From assembly GCA_013364255.1 (NCBI GenBank), contig CP054936.1, positions 3,936,853-4,000,852 on the forward strand: a DNA stretch of 64,000 nucleotides. Reading direction: 5' to 3'. Positions 35,080 to 44,389 of this stretch are shown in pieces (positions within the stretch are counted from its first letter, which is position 1; each line of letters begins with the position of its first letter). Made by a program: the position numbers and the translations under genes. Under the pieces are notes generated by a model. That model saw nothing but the letters and a program-made list of their open reading frames with translations. It did no database searches and was not told the origin of the DNA. The stretch comes from Streptomyces seoulensis. Lineage in GTDB: Bacteria > Actinomycetota > Actinomycetes > Streptomycetales > Streptomycetaceae.

Positions 35080-36513
35080 GTGAGCCTCGCCCTGACAGCG
35101 CTCCCGCGCCGGGCCGGCGCGCCGGCGCCGGTCACCGCCGCGGTGGCCGTGGTCGCGCTGCTGGCCCTGCCGGTGTCGCCGGGCGGCGCGGAGCCGGCCG
35201 ACGCCGCCTCCGCCCTGATGGTGCTGTACTGCCTGATCCTGGTGCTGCGCGAGCGGCGGCGCCCGCTGCCGCGCACGGCGGCCCTGGTGCTCGGCCTTCC
35301 GGTGGTGGGTCTGGCGCTGGCCGCCATGGGGGCCTCCTCGGCGGCGGCCGGGCTCGCCGGGCTCGGCCGCTACCTCCAGATCTTCGTGCTGGTCCCGGCG
35401 GCGGTGCTGCTGCTGGTCCGCGACCGGTCCGGGTTCCGGCTGCTGGCCTGGTCGTTCGTCGCCCTCGCCCTCGTCCAGGGGGCCGTCGGCGTGCACCAGT
35501 ACGTCACCCGGACCGGCGCCTCCTACCAGGGCGAGGACGTCCGGGCGGTCGGCACCTTCGGGCCGCAGGACGTGATGGGCATGGCGACGGCGGTCGCGCT
35601 CGGCCTGGTCTGCGCGGTCGGGATCGCGCTGGGCCGCTCCTCGGTGCGGCAGCGGGCGGCGGCCGTCGGGTGCGCGCTGGCCCTGCTGGCGCCGCTGGCG
35701 TTCTCCTTCAGCCGGGGCGCGTGGATCGCCACCGCCCTGGCGTGCTCCGCGCAGCTGGTGCTGGCCGGGCCGCGGCGGGCGCTGCTGACGGCGGCCGCCG
35801 TGGCCGCCGCCGGGGTGGTGCTGGTCGGCGGGTTCGGGCTCGGCGACGCGCAGTTGCGGCAGCGGCTGGGCAGCATCGCGCAGGTCACCGACGCGCCCGA
35901 CCAGTCGGTGATCGACCGGTACACCCTGTGGGGGTCCGCCGTCGGCATGTGGCGCCGGCACCCGGTGACCGGGGTCGGTCTGAAGGGCTTTCCCGAGTAC
36001 CGGGACGGCAACGCCGGTGTGGCGCTGTCCTCGGGCGCCGAGGTGGCGGGCGCGGGGGCGTCCTACCGGCGTCAGCCGCTGCTGTCGCCGCACAACATGT
36101 ATCTGCTGGTGCTGAGCGAACAGGGCCTGGTCGGGCTGGCCGGGCTGGCCGGCGGCTGGCTGGCGCTGCTGGTGTGCGCGGTGCGGCGGCTGCCTCGGGT
36201 CCGTGACGGCGGTGGCGGTGTCGGTGGTGACGGGGGTGGCCTCAGCGGTGACGGTGTCAGCGGTGGCGGGGGCGGCCGAAGCGGTGGCGGGGGTGACGGA
36301 GCCGGGCTCGACTGCGGGCTGGTCGCCTGCGGGCTGCTGGTGTGGCTGCTGACCGACTTCGCCTACGGCGACATCGGCGGCCCCTCGACCCTGCTGACCG
36401 GCCTGGCCCTCGGCCTCACGGCGTGGTGGGCCCTGTCCGGCGACGACCGCGCACCGCGCACCCGCGCTCGGGCGGGAGCCCCGGTCCACGCCGAGGAGGC
36501 GGTGACGCGATGA
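35080..36513 (+). CDS. Wzy-like polymerase / O-antigen ligase-family membrane protein
   Basis: 477 residues from GTG 35080. Around ten to twelve hydrophobic helices are interrupted by a long extracytoplasmic loop with the family pattern FGPQDVMGM, SFSRGAWIA, HPVTGVGLKGFPEY and LLSPHNMYLLVLSEQGLVG. The Arg of SRGAW and the His of PHNMYL are typical of WaaL/Wzy enzymes. Near the C-terminus a loop of about 35 residues is nearly pure Gly/Asp/Ser (36204-36303), encoded by GGTGGC-type repeats. It would polymerise lipid-linked repeat units outside the membrane. The stop overlaps the next ATG as ATGA. Confidence 0.88.
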   Translation: MSLALTALPRRAGAPAPVTAAVAVVALLALPVSPGGAEPADAASALMVLYCLILVLRERRRPLPRTAALVLGLPVVGLALAAMGASSAAAGLAGLGRYLQIFVLVPAAVLLLVRDRSGFRLLAWSFVALALVQGAVGVHQYVTRTGASYQGEDVRAVGTFGPQDVMGMATAVALGLVCAVGIALGRSSVRQRAAAVGCALALLAPLAFSFSRGAWIATALACSAQLVLAGPRRALLTAAAVAAAGVVLVGGFGLGDAQLRQRLGSIAQVTDAPDQSVIDRYTLWGSAVGMWRRHPVTGVGLKGFPEYRDGNAGVALSSGAEVAGAGASYRRQPLLSPHNMYLLVLSEQGLVGLAGLAGGWLALLVCAVRRLPRVRDGGGGVGGDGGGLSGDGVSGGGGGRSGGGGDGAGLDCGLVACGLLVWLLTDFAYGDIGGPSTLLTGLALGLTAWWALSGDDRAPRTRARAGAPVHAEEAVTR

Positions 36514-38333
36514 CGGTGAAGCCTCCGTCCGTTCCGGACCCCAAGGGCGGGGCGGGCTCCGGCCTGCCCGGGGCCGTCCCCGGCGTGCCCAAGCCCGCCG
36601 CGGCCCCCCTCGACCTCGGCTTCGCCGACGACCTCGCGACGCCCCCGGACGGCCCCGGCGCCGCGCCCCGCACGGCCCCCGCGCCCGCAGTGGACCCGGG
36701 CGTGCCGCCCGCGCGCAAGGGCGGTGCGGGCGGGGGCGAGGCGGGGCCGGCGTCGCGGGGGTTCCTGGCGCGCGCCGCGCTCGTCACGGCGTCGCTGTCG
36801 GTCGCCGGTTCCCTGCTCGGCCTGGTGCGCGACCAGGCGCTGGCCCGGCTGTTCGGCGCGGGCAGCGACACGGACGCCTTCCTGGTCGCCTGGACGGTGC
36901 CGGAGTTCGCCTCCACGCTGCTCATCGAGGACGGCCTCGCGCTGGTGCTGATCCCCGCGTTCAGCCTGGCGCTGGCCCACCGCGCCAAGGGCGCCAAGGG
37001 CGATCCGGTGCGCGCGCTGGTGGCCGCCACCCTGCCCCGGCTGTGCCTCGCCCTGGCCGCGGTCGCCGCGCTGGTGGCGGGCTGCGCCCCCTGGCTGGTG
37101 CGGGCCCTGGCGCCCGGCCTGCCCGATCCCCGCCTCGCCGCCGACTGCACCCGGCTCACCGCGACCTGTGTCCTGGCCTTCGGCCTGGCCGGCTATTGCA
37201 GCGCCGCCCTGCGCGCGCACCGCCGCTTCGTGGCGCCCGCGGCCATCTACGTGGCGTACAACGCCGGCATCATCGCCGCGATGTACCTGCTCGGCGCCGC
37301 CTGGGGGGTGCGCGCGGCGGCGGCCGGCGTCGCGGCCGGCGGCTGCCTGATGGTCGCCGTCCAGGTCCCCTCGCTGTGGCGGCAGCTCACCAGCCGCCGG
37401 CCCGCGCCGCGCGCGAGCGGCCCGGACGCCGAGGGGCGGCCGATGCGGCTCGCCCTGGTCGCCGCCGTGCTGCTGTTCGCGCTGTGCCGCCAGTCGCAGG
37501 TCCTCGTCGAACGCTTCCTCGCCTCCACCCTGCCCGCCGGGGCCATCTCGCACCTCAACTACGCGCAGAAGGTCGCCCAGATCCCGATGACGCTGTCGCT
37601 GATGCTGTGCACCGTCACCTTCCCGGTGGTGGCGCGCGCCCTCGCCGACGGCGACACCGAGCGCGCCCGCACCCGCGTCCAGCGCGACCTGGCGCTCGCC
37701 TCCGCCCTGGTGCTGCTGGGCATGTGCGCGGTCATCGCCTGCGCCCCGCAGCTGACCGAACTGCTCTTCCAGCGCGGCGCGTTCACCGCCGAGGACACCG
37801 CGGCCACGGCCGCCGTCATGCGCGTGTACGCCCTCGGACTGCTGGGCCAGACCCTGGTGGGCGCCCTGGTCCGCTCCTACTTCTCGGCCGGCCGGCCCCG
37901 CTGGTACCCGGTCGCCGCGATGGCCGCGGGCATCGCCGTCACCTCCTGGACCGGCGCCGCGGCCGTGGGCCCGTTCGGGGTGGCGGGCATCGCCGCCGCC
38001 AACGCCCTCGGCATCACCGTCACCGCCGCCCTGCTCCTGACCGGCCTGCGCAAGGGCCGCCGCGCCGCCGCCGACGGGGTCTCGGTCCATCTGCGGCAGG
38101 TGCTCGCCGAGCTGAGCCGGCCGGTGCGCGCCGCGGTGGTCGCCACCGTCGCCGGGGCGTTCGCCGCGAGCCGCCCGGACTCCGCGCCGGCCGGTCTGGC
38201 GGCCGGCCTGCTGACCGTGACCGCCGTCTTCGTCCCGCTCACCCTCGCCCTGGGCGGTCCCCAGGGCCGCACCTCCGCCCTGCGCTCCGTACGCACCGTC
38301 ACACGAAGGCTCGCACATGGCCGCAAGCGTTGA
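36510..38333 (+). CDS. MurJ/Wzx-like lipid-linked oligosaccharide flippase
   Basis: 607 residues from ATG 36510. The first 90 residues are a Pro/Ala/Gly-rich cytoplasmic extension absent from ordinary MurJ. The rest is a 13-14 helix MviN/MurJ (MOP superfamily) core: GSLLGLVRDQALARLFGAGSDTDAFLVAWTVPE, FAGYCSA-like FGLAGYCSAALRA, LNYAQKVAQIPMTL and LLFQRGAFTAEDT. It sits between the polymerase and a polysaccharide deacetylase, so its cargo is more likely the exopolysaccharide repeat unit than lipid II. The end overlaps the next gene by 17 bases. Confidence 0.9.
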   Translation: MTVKPPSVPDPKGGAGSGLPGAVPGVPKPAAAPLDLGFADDLATPPDGPGAAPRTAPAPAVDPGVPPARKGGAGGGEAGPASRGFLARAALVTASLSVAGSLLGLVRDQALARLFGAGSDTDAFLVAWTVPEFASTLLIEDGLALVLIPAFSLALAHRAKGAKGDPVRALVAATLPRLCLALAAVAALVAGCAPWLVRALAPGLPDPRLAADCTRLTATCVLAFGLAGYCSAALRAHRRFVAPAAIYVAYNAGIIAAMYLLGAAWGVRAAAAGVAAGGCLMVAVQVPSLWRQLTSRRPAPRASGPDAEGRPMRLALVAAVLLFALCRQSQVLVERFLASTLPAGAISHLNYAQKVAQIPMTLSLMLCTVTFPVVARALADGDTERARTRVQRDLALASALVLLGMCAVIACAPQLTELLFQRGAFTAEDTAATAAVMRVYALGLLGQTLVGALVRSYFSAGRPRWYPVAAMAAGIAVTSWTGAAAVGPFGVAGIAAANALGITVTAALLLTGLRKGRRAAADGVSVHLRQVLAELSRPVRAAVVATVAGAFAASRPDSAPAGLAAGLLTVTAVFVPLTLALGGPQGRTSALRSVRTVTRRLAHGRKR

Positions 38334-39081
38334 TTCCGCCGTCCCGGGCGCCGTGCCCGTCCCCCGCCAGGGGCCGTTCCCGTGGGTGGCGATGTACCAC
38401 TCGGTGGGCGACTGCTCGCACGACCCGTACCGCGTCACGGTCACCCCGGAGCGGCTGGAGCGGCAGCTGTCGTGGCTGCGCCGGCGCGGACTGCGCGGCG
38501 TGTCCATGGGCGAGCTGCTCACCGCGCGCGCCCGCGGCGAGGCCCGCGGCCTGGTCGGGCTCACCTTCGACGACGGGTACGCCGACTTCGTCACCGACGC
38601 GCTGCCGCTGCTGCGCCGCTGGGGCTGCCGCGCCACCCTGTTCGTGCTGCCCGGCCGGCTCGGTGGCGACAACGCCTGGGACCCGCTCGGCCCGCGCAAG
38701 CAGCTGCTGGCCGCCGACGGCATCCGGCACGCCGCCGCCGAGGGTGTCGAGATCGGCTCGCACGGACTGACCCACGTCGACCTGACCCGCGCCGACGACC
38801 GCACCCTGCGCACCGAGGTCGCCGAGAGCCGCGCGCGGCTCACCGAGCTGACCGGCGTGCGCACCGACGGCTTCTGCTACCCGTACGGCACCGTCGACGC
38901 CCGCGTCGCCGAAGCCGTACGGGAGGCGGGCTACTCCTACGCCTGCGCCATCGACCCCGGCCCGCTCACCGGCCCGTACGCCCTGCCGCGCGCGCACGTC
39001 GGGCAGGGCGACACGGCCCTGCGCCTGCACCTGAAGCTGCGGCTGCACCGGCTGCGCCGGCGTCCGGTGGAGGGCCGCTAG
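38317..39081 (+). CDS. NodB-type polysaccharide deacetylase
   Basis: 254 residues from ATG 38317. NodB motifs: motif 1 LTFDDGYADF (catalytic base and metal Asp), motif 2 IGSHGLTHVDL (metal HxxxH), motif 3-like FCYPYGTVDARV. There is no signal peptide or membrane anchor, so it would act in the cytosol on lipid-linked sugars or be exported atypically. It removes N-acetyl groups from HexNAc residues, giving the polymer free amines and positive charge. It lies within the operon, overlapping the flippase gene and abutting the next glycosyltransferase. Confidence 0.92.
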   Translation: MAASVDSAVPGAVPVPRQGPFPWVAMYHSVGDCSHDPYRVTVTPERLERQLSWLRRRGLRGVSMGELLTARARGEARGLVGLTFDDGYADFVTDALPLLRRWGCRATLFVLPGRLGGDNAWDPLGPRKQLLAADGIRHAAAEGVEIGSHGLTHVDLTRADDRTLRTEVAESRARLTELTGVRTDGFCYPYGTVDARVAEAVREAGYSYACAIDPGPLTGPYALPRAHVGQGDTALRLHLKLRLHRLRRRPVEGR

Positions 39082-40260
39082 ATGACCACTCGCGTGCCCG
39101 CCGCCCCGGAACGGGCCCTGCACATCATCACCGGGCTCGGAGTGGGCGGGGCCGAACAGCAGTTGCGGCTGCTGCTGCGTCATCTGCCCGTCGACTGCGA
39201 CGTGGTGACGCTCACCCGGCCCGGCCCGGTCGCCGAGGGTCTGACCGCCGACGGGGTGCGCGTCGTCCACCTCGGCATGGGCGGCAACCGCGACCTGGCC
39301 GCGCTGCCGCGCCTGGTCCGGGTGATCCGCGCGGGCCGCTACGACCTGGTCCACACCCACCTCTACCGGGCCTGCGTCTACGGCCGGCTCGCCGCGCGGC
39401 TCGCCGGGGTGCGGGCCGTCGTCGCCACCGAGCACTCGCTGGGCGACACGCAGATGGAGGGCCGCAGGCTCACCGCGGGCGTGCGCGGGCTGTACCTGGC
39501 CAGCGAGCGGCTGGGCTCGGCGACGGTCGCCGTCTCCCCGACGGTCGCCGACCGGCTGGAGCGCTGGGGTGTGCCCGCGCCGCGCATCGAGGTCATCCCC
39601 AACGGCATCGATCTGGACCGCTTCCGCTTCGACCCGGCGCGCCGCGCGCGCACCCGCCGCCGCCTCGGCCTGCCCGCGGGCGCGTACGTCGTCGGCGGGA
39701 TCGGCCGGCTGGCCCCGGGCAAGCGGTTCGACGTCCTGATCCGCGCCCTGGCCCTGCTCCCGGACGACTGCTGGCTGCTGCTGGTGGGCGGCGGTCCCGA
39801 GGAGCACGTCCTGCGCCGCACCGCGCACCAGGCCGGGGTCGCCGGGCGGGTGCTGTTCACCGGCGAACGCCCCGGCCTGCCCGACGGCTCCCCCGGCCCC
39901 GACCTGCCGTCCCTCGCCTGTGCGATGGACCTGCTGGCGGCCCCCTCCGAGGAGGAGGCGTTCGGCCTGGCCGTCGTGGAGGCGCTGGCCTGCGGCCTGC
40001 CCGTGCGCTACGGCTCCTGCCCGGCCGTCGAGGACCTGCCGCGCCCGGCCGCGGCCGGCGCCCGCCAGGTGCGCGGCGGGGCCGAGGCGTACGCCCGCGC
40101 GATCACCGAGGCCCGCGCGGCGGGGCCGGGGCCGCGCACCGCACCGCAGGCCGCGCACCGCTACAGCATCGCCCGCAGCGCGGCCCGGCTGATGGACGTG
40201 TACGCGGCAGCCGTCTCCAGCCCGTCGTCCCCCTCACTCCTGGGAGCCAGCCCGTCATGA
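39082..40260 (+). CDS. GT4-family glycosyltransferase
   Basis: 392 residues, ATG directly following the deacetylase stop. GT-B signatures: ITGLGVGGAEQQLRLLLRHL at the N-terminus, HTHLYRACVYGRLAARL, VIPNGIDLDRFRF, GIGRLAPGKRFDVLIRAL, and EEEAFGLAVVEALACGLPV with the E-x7-E donor site. The acceptor is unknown. It is the second GT4 enzyme of the operon, so the repeat unit probably holds at least three sugars including the initiating one. The stop overlaps the next ATG. Confidence 0.92.
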   Translation: MTTRVPAAPERALHIITGLGVGGAEQQLRLLLRHLPVDCDVVTLTRPGPVAEGLTADGVRVVHLGMGGNRDLAALPRLVRVIRAGRYDLVHTHLYRACVYGRLAARLAGVRAVVATEHSLGDTQMEGRRLTAGVRGLYLASERLGSATVAVSPTVADRLERWGVPAPRIEVIPNGIDLDRFRFDPARRARTRRRLGLPAGAYVVGGIGRLAPGKRFDVLIRALALLPDDCWLLLVGGGPEEHVLRRTAHQAGVAGRVLFTGERPGLPDGSPGPDLPSLACAMDLLAAPSEEEAFGLAVVEALACGLPVRYGSCPAVEDLPRPAAAGARQVRGGAEAYARAITEARAAGPGPRTAPQAAHRYSIARSAARLMDVYAAAVSSPSSPSLLGASPS

Positions 40261-41120
40261 CCACCGCCAAGAGCAAGTCCGCCGTCATGACGGACCCCGC
40301 CGGGGACAAGCCCGCGACGGCCTCCGCCAAGGGCAGGTCCACGACCGGCTCCGCCAAGGGCGGGTCCGGGGCGGCCCCCGCCAAGGGAAGGTCCGCAAAG
40401 GACGCCCGCGGCGAGTCCCGCGCGGCCGACGCCGCACCCGAGGGCGCGGGCGAGGGAGGCGTGGCCGGACGGGGGCGGCTGCTGCTGGCCCGGGTCAGGA
40501 GGCTGCCGTCCGGGGCCGTGCTCGCGGCCGGCGCCCTGGCCGGGGCGCTGTTCGGCGGCGCGTACGGCTGGCTGACCCCGCCGGCGTACACGGCGACCAG
40601 CTATCTCGTCGCCGTGCCCGCCAAGAAGGCCGACGTGAACTCCGCCCTCGGTTTCGCCCAGGCCTACGGCCGGATCGCCACCCAGCCCGCGATCCTCGCC
40701 GGCGCGCGGCGGCAGGCGGGCGTGCCGGTGCGCACCCTCCAGCGGGCCGTGCGCGCGGAGACCTCGCCGGACGCCCCGATGGTCGCCGTCTCGGCCGCCT
40801 CCGCGCGGCCCGCGCTCGCCGCGCGGATGGCCAACGCGGTCTCCCGGGCGCTGGCCGCGCAGGCCAACGCCGCCGAGGCCAGCACCCAGGTGCGGCTGGT
40901 GCGGTTCTCCCCGGCGGTCCGGCCGACCGAGCCGACCTCCACCTCGACGCCGGTGACCGCCCTGGTGGGCGTCGGCGCGGGCGGGCTGCTGTGCGGGCTG
41001 GCGCTGCTGGCCCGGCCCCGGCGCACCGGCGCGCACGGCGACGGGCCCGCGCCCGGCACCGCCGCCGCCCCCGCCGTGCCCGGACCGGCCGCCGCCGCCG
41101 ACACGCGGGGCAGCCGGTGA
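40257..41120 (+). CDS. Wzz-like chain-length determinant protein
   Basis: 287 residues from ATG 40257. A Lys/Ser/Ala-rich cytoplasmic N-terminus of about 75 residues contains imperfect AKGRS-type repeats. Two membrane segments (AVLAAGALAGALFGGAYGWL and VTALVGVGAGGLLCGLALLA) flank an extracytoplasmic domain that begins PPAYTATSYLVAVP, as in polysaccharide co-polymerases. There is no autokinase domain and no BY-kinase gene nearby, so this is a kinase-less PCP that would set polymer length with the Wzy-like enzyme. It is the last + strand gene of the operon. Confidence 0.85.
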   Translation: MTTAKSKSAVMTDPAGDKPATASAKGRSTTGSAKGGSGAAPAKGRSAKDARGESRAADAAPEGAGEGGVAGRGRLLLARVRRLPSGAVLAAGALAGALFGGAYGWLTPPAYTATSYLVAVPAKKADVNSALGFAQAYGRIATQPAILAGARRQAGVPVRTLQRAVRAETSPDAPMVAVSAASARPALAARMANAVSRALAAQANAAEASTQVRLVRFSPAVRPTEPTSTSTPVTALVGVGAGGLLCGLALLARPRRTGAHGDGPAPGTAAAPAVPGPAAAADTRGSR

Positions 41121-41191
41121 CGCCGGTACGCCCGGCGGCCGGGGCCCGGGACGCCCAGGATGTCCAGGGCGCCCGGGACGCCCGGGGCGCG

Positions 41192-42724
41192 CTAGCCGTC
41201 GTGCGACCACCAGTCGAAGCGCACGCAGAGCTTGCCGCCGAGCCAGTACTCCACCCAGCTGCCGAGGTCGACCGGCGAGCAGTCCCGCGGGGCCGCCGGG
41301 GCGGCGGGAACGGTGGGCCGCGGTGTGGGCGCCGGGGTGGCGGGCTGGGCCGGGGCGGGGGTCGCCCCGTCGGTGCGGCCGAAGAGGACGGACCGGTAGA
41401 CCTTGGACGCCTGCGGATTGGCCGAGCACTGCCACACCCCGTGCGGGCAGTAGTCGGTCAGCGTGTTGTAGAGCGGCTTGTGCTCGTCCATCCAGGCCAG
41501 CATGCGCCGCATGTACGCGGCGTTGTCGCCGTTGCGGAACAGCCCCCACTCCGGGTACGAGATCGGCTTCCTGTGCGCCTTGGCGAAGTCCACCTGGGCC
41601 TGGAGGCCGTACGGTTCCGCGATCTGCTCGTCGAAGGAGATCCCGGACGGCTGGTCGTAGGAGTCCATGCCCATGACGTCGACGGTGTCGTCGCCCGGAT
41701 AGCACGCGGTCCAGGGAACGGCGTCCCGGCCCCGGTTCGGCGCGAAGTCGAACCGGAAACGCTGGCCCGGCACCGAGCGCATGGTGGTGACGATCCGGTT
41801 CCAGTACTTCTTCCAGGACTCCGGGTCCGGCCCGCAGCGGTGGGTGTAGGTGGTGCCGTTCATCTCCCAGCCGAGCACGAGGACCGTGTCCGCGGCCTTG
41901 AGCCGGACCAGGCGTTCGGCCAGCGCGCGGAAGTGGTGGTCGAACTCACCGGCCGCGCCCTGCCGCAGCAGCCGTCTGACCTCGTCGTCGGAGACGCCCG
42001 CCTCGTTGCGCTCCTGGAGGGGCACGTTGAGGACGAGCATCCGGTCCGGCCGCTCGTTGCGCCAGCGGGCCCACGCCTCCAGGAAGTCGGGCGCCCCCTC
42101 GATGTCGCTCCAGTGCTCGCCGGGCAGATAGGTGTGGCCGACGCGCAGGTCGGCGCCGCCCAGCCAGCGGCTGAGCTGCGGCATCCGGGCCACCCCGCGG
42201 GCGTCGGAGCTGAGGAAGGCGCCGAAGGCCGGGATCCGCGGGGCCGGCAGGGGCGTGACGCCGATCGGCGCCACGGGCGAGGAAGGCGCGAGCGCGGACC
42301 CCACGGGCACGGAGCCCACGGGCACGGACGGCACGGGCACGGGCCCCGTGGGCACGACCGCCGCCGGGACGGCCGGGGCGGCCACCGCCGGGACGCCCGC
42401 GGCGGCCGTCGGGACACCGGCTGCCGCGGCCGTCGGGGCACCGGCTGCGGCGGGATCTGTCGGGACGGCTTGCGCGGGCGCCTGCCCGGCGGTCGGGTCG
42501 GTCACCGCGGTCACCGCGGGCGTCGGGGCGACGGCGGCGGGGGTGGTCAGGGTGGTCGAGGTGGTCGGGACGGGCGCCGGCGGGCTCGGTGCCGGGGCCC
42601 GTGGACCGGCGGCCCGCACCACCTCGACGCCCCGCGCGGGACCGCACGCCAGGGTGGCCAGCGCGACCGCCGCCGCGCCCACGGCCAGCCGGCGGACCCG
42701 TGTCCGTCTGTGCTCCGGTGCCAT
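41192..42724 (-). CDS. secreted GH26-like glycoside hydrolase
   Basis: 510 residues from ATG 42724, with AAAGGAG upstream. The signal peptide (RRLAVGAAAVALATLACGPARG) is followed by about 120 residues of Pro/Ala/Thr/Val linker made of PVPSVPVGSVPVG-like repeats. A GH26-type TIM barrel follows: general acid in VLGWEMNGT near residue 286, nucleophile in ISYPEWGLF near 392, plus DVMGMDSYDQ. A short C-terminal module has two cysteines (CSPVDLG, KLCVRFDWW). It would cut a mannan- or glucan-like chain. Convergent to the exopolysaccharide operon, it may trim or release that polymer. Confidence 0.87.
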   Translation of the reverse strand: MAPEHRRTRVRRLAVGAAAVALATLACGPARGVEVVRAAGPRAPAPSPPAPVPTTSTTLTTPAAVAPTPAVTAVTDPTAGQAPAQAVPTDPAAAGAPTAAAAGVPTAAAGVPAVAAPAVPAAVVPTGPVPVPSVPVGSVPVGSALAPSSPVAPIGVTPLPAPRIPAFGAFLSSDARGVARMPQLSRWLGGADLRVGHTYLPGEHWSDIEGAPDFLEAWARWRNERPDRMLVLNVPLQERNEAGVSDDEVRRLLRQGAAGEFDHHFRALAERLVRLKAADTVLVLGWEMNGTTYTHRCGPDPESWKKYWNRIVTTMRSVPGQRFRFDFAPNRGRDAVPWTACYPGDDTVDVMGMDSYDQPSGISFDEQIAEPYGLQAQVDFAKAHRKPISYPEWGLFRNGDNAAYMRRMLAWMDEHKPLYNTLTDYCPHGVWQCSANPQASKVYRSVLFGRTDGATPAPAQPATPAPTPRPTVPAAPAAPRDCSPVDLGSWVEYWLGGKLCVRFDWWSHDG

Positions 42725-42901
42725 TCCTGCTCCTTTCCTCGCCTCTGTCCGGACTTACCTGTGCATTCCCCGTATTGACGACCAGTCATATGAAGTCAGG
42801 CACACGCCAGCCGAAGGCGCCACCGCCGTCGCGGCTTTCGAGTGCCCGGCGCGCCCGTACGGGTGAGCCGACCCCGAAGACACACCGAGAGAAGAGAATT
42901 C

Positions 42902-44389
42902 GTGCCGTTGCTCGACACCCGCGTCCCCGCAGTGGTGCTGCGGATCGACCGGAACCCCTTTCACCACGGAACGCTCGGCGCCGTACGCTCCCTCGGCCGG
43001 GCGGGCGTCGAGGTGCACGTCGTCGCCGACACGGCGGGAAGCCCCGTCCACCGCTCGCGCTTCGTCCACCGGCTGCACACCCCGCCCCCGCCGGACGCCT
43101 CCCCCGACGACGTCCGCGCCGTACTGCACCGGGTGGCCGACCGGATCGGGCGGCCCGCCGTGCTGGTCCCGATGGACGACGCGAGCGCCATCGCTACGGC
43201 CCGGGCGCGCGCCGCCCTCGCCTCCCGCTACCTGCTGCCCGAACTGTCCGGCGCGCTGGCCGAACGCGTCGCCGACAAGGCGGAGCTGGCCGCCGTGTGC
43301 GCCGCCGCCGACGTACCGCACCCGCTGACGCTGGTCCCGGACAGCGCGGCCGAGGCCGCGTCCGGCGTACGGCGGCTGGGCCTTCCGGCGGTCGCCAAGT
43401 GGAGCCGGCCCTGGCTGCTGCCGGCCGGCGCCGGCCTGCGCAGCACGGTGCTGGTGCGCTCCGAGCGGCAGGCGCGTGAGCTGTACGCGCGCACCGAGGA
43501 GGCGGGCAGCCGGCTGCTGCTCCAGGAGTACCTGCCGCCGGGCCGGGACCGGGACTGGTTCTTCCACGGCTACGCCGACCGCTCGGGCGCCGTGCGGGCG
43601 GGCGGCCCCGGCCGCAAGCAGCTGGCCTGGCCGCGCGGCGCGGGACTGACCGCGGTGGGCCGCTGGACGCCCCACCCGCGGCTCAGGGAGGTGGCCGAGC
43701 GGGTCGTCGGCGAGCTGGGCTACCGGGGCGTCCTCGACCTCGACTTCCGGCACTGCGCCGTGACGGACCGTTACCACCTGCTCGACTTCAACCCGCGCCC
43801 CGGCGCGCAGTTCCGGCTGTTCGAGGACGGCGCGGGGGTGGACGTCGTACGCGCCCTGCACCTGGACCTGACGGGCCGTCCGGTGCCGGCCGGGCTGCCC
43901 CGGTCCGGGCGGGAGTTCGTGGTGGAGAACTACGCGCCGCTGGCCGCGCTGCGGGCGGCGCCCAGCGGGCGGGAGCTGGCCTGGCACGCGCCGGACGACC
44001 GGGTGCCGGGCTGGGCGATGTGGGGTCTGTGGGGCCGGCACGTCTCCCGCCGGCTGCGGCGGCGGCTGCGCGCGACGGCCGGGGCGGCGGTGCCGGGACC
44101 GGTCCTCGCGGCGCCGTCCGCGGCGCCCGCCGCCGCGGGCCCTGCGGCGGCGCCCGCCGGAGAGCCGCACGCCGGGCCGCCCGTCCCGGTCGCCGGGTCG
44201 TCCCCGACGTCCCTGCCCTTCCCCGCCCCGGCGGCCTCCGCGCACTCCGCCGCCTCCGTGGCTCCCGCGGATTCCGTGACCGCCATGACCGCCATGACCG
44301 CCATGACCTCAGTGACCTCAGTGACCTCAGCGAATTCCATGACCTCCGTGAATTCCGTGTCCGGCAACGAGAAAGCGAGCAGTCGATGA
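42902..44389 (+). CDS. ATP-grasp domain protein
   Basis: 495 residues from GTG 42902, with AAGAG upstream. It resembles the carbamoyl-phosphate-synthase/biotin-carboxylase-like ATP-grasp family: VVLRIDRNPFHHGTLGAVRSLG, VLVPMDDASAI, then ADKAELAAVCAAADVPHPLT, LLLQEYLPPGRDRDWFFHGY and the metal-binding YHLLDFNPRPGAQF. It should ligate a carboxylate to an amine or other nucleophile using ATP; the substrate is unknown. The last 100 residues are disordered and end in TAMTAMTAM/SVTSVTS/NSMTSVNS repeats, encoded by 9-bp DNA repeats (44276-44350). The stop overlaps the next ATG. Confidence 0.85.
   Translation: MPLLDTRVPAVVLRIDRNPFHHGTLGAVRSLGRAGVEVHVVADTAGSPVHRSRFVHRLHTPPPPDASPDDVRAVLHRVADRIGRPAVLVPMDDASAIATARARAALASRYLLPELSGALAERVADKAELAAVCAAADVPHPLTLVPDSAAEAASGVRRLGLPAVAKWSRPWLLPAGAGLRSTVLVRSERQARELYARTEEAGSRLLLQEYLPPGRDRDWFFHGYADRSGAVRAGGPGRKQLAWPRGAGLTAVGRWTPHPRLREVAERVVGELGYRGVLDLDFRHCAVTDRYHLLDFNPRPGAQFRLFEDGAGVDVVRALHLDLTGRPVPAGLPRSGREFVVENYAPLAALRAAPSGRELAWHAPDDRVPGWAMWGLWGRHVSRRLRRRLRATAGAAVPGPVLAAPSAAPAAAGPAAAPAGEPHAGPPVPVAGSSPTSLPFPAPAASAHSAASVAPADSVTAMTAMTAMTSVTSVTSANSMTSVNSVSGNEKASSR

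Noticed and set aside
41121..41191. GC-rich convergent gap considered as a terminator
   Set aside because: Several overlapping CCCGGG-type pairings are possible but no single clean stem with a tail, so no feature was called.
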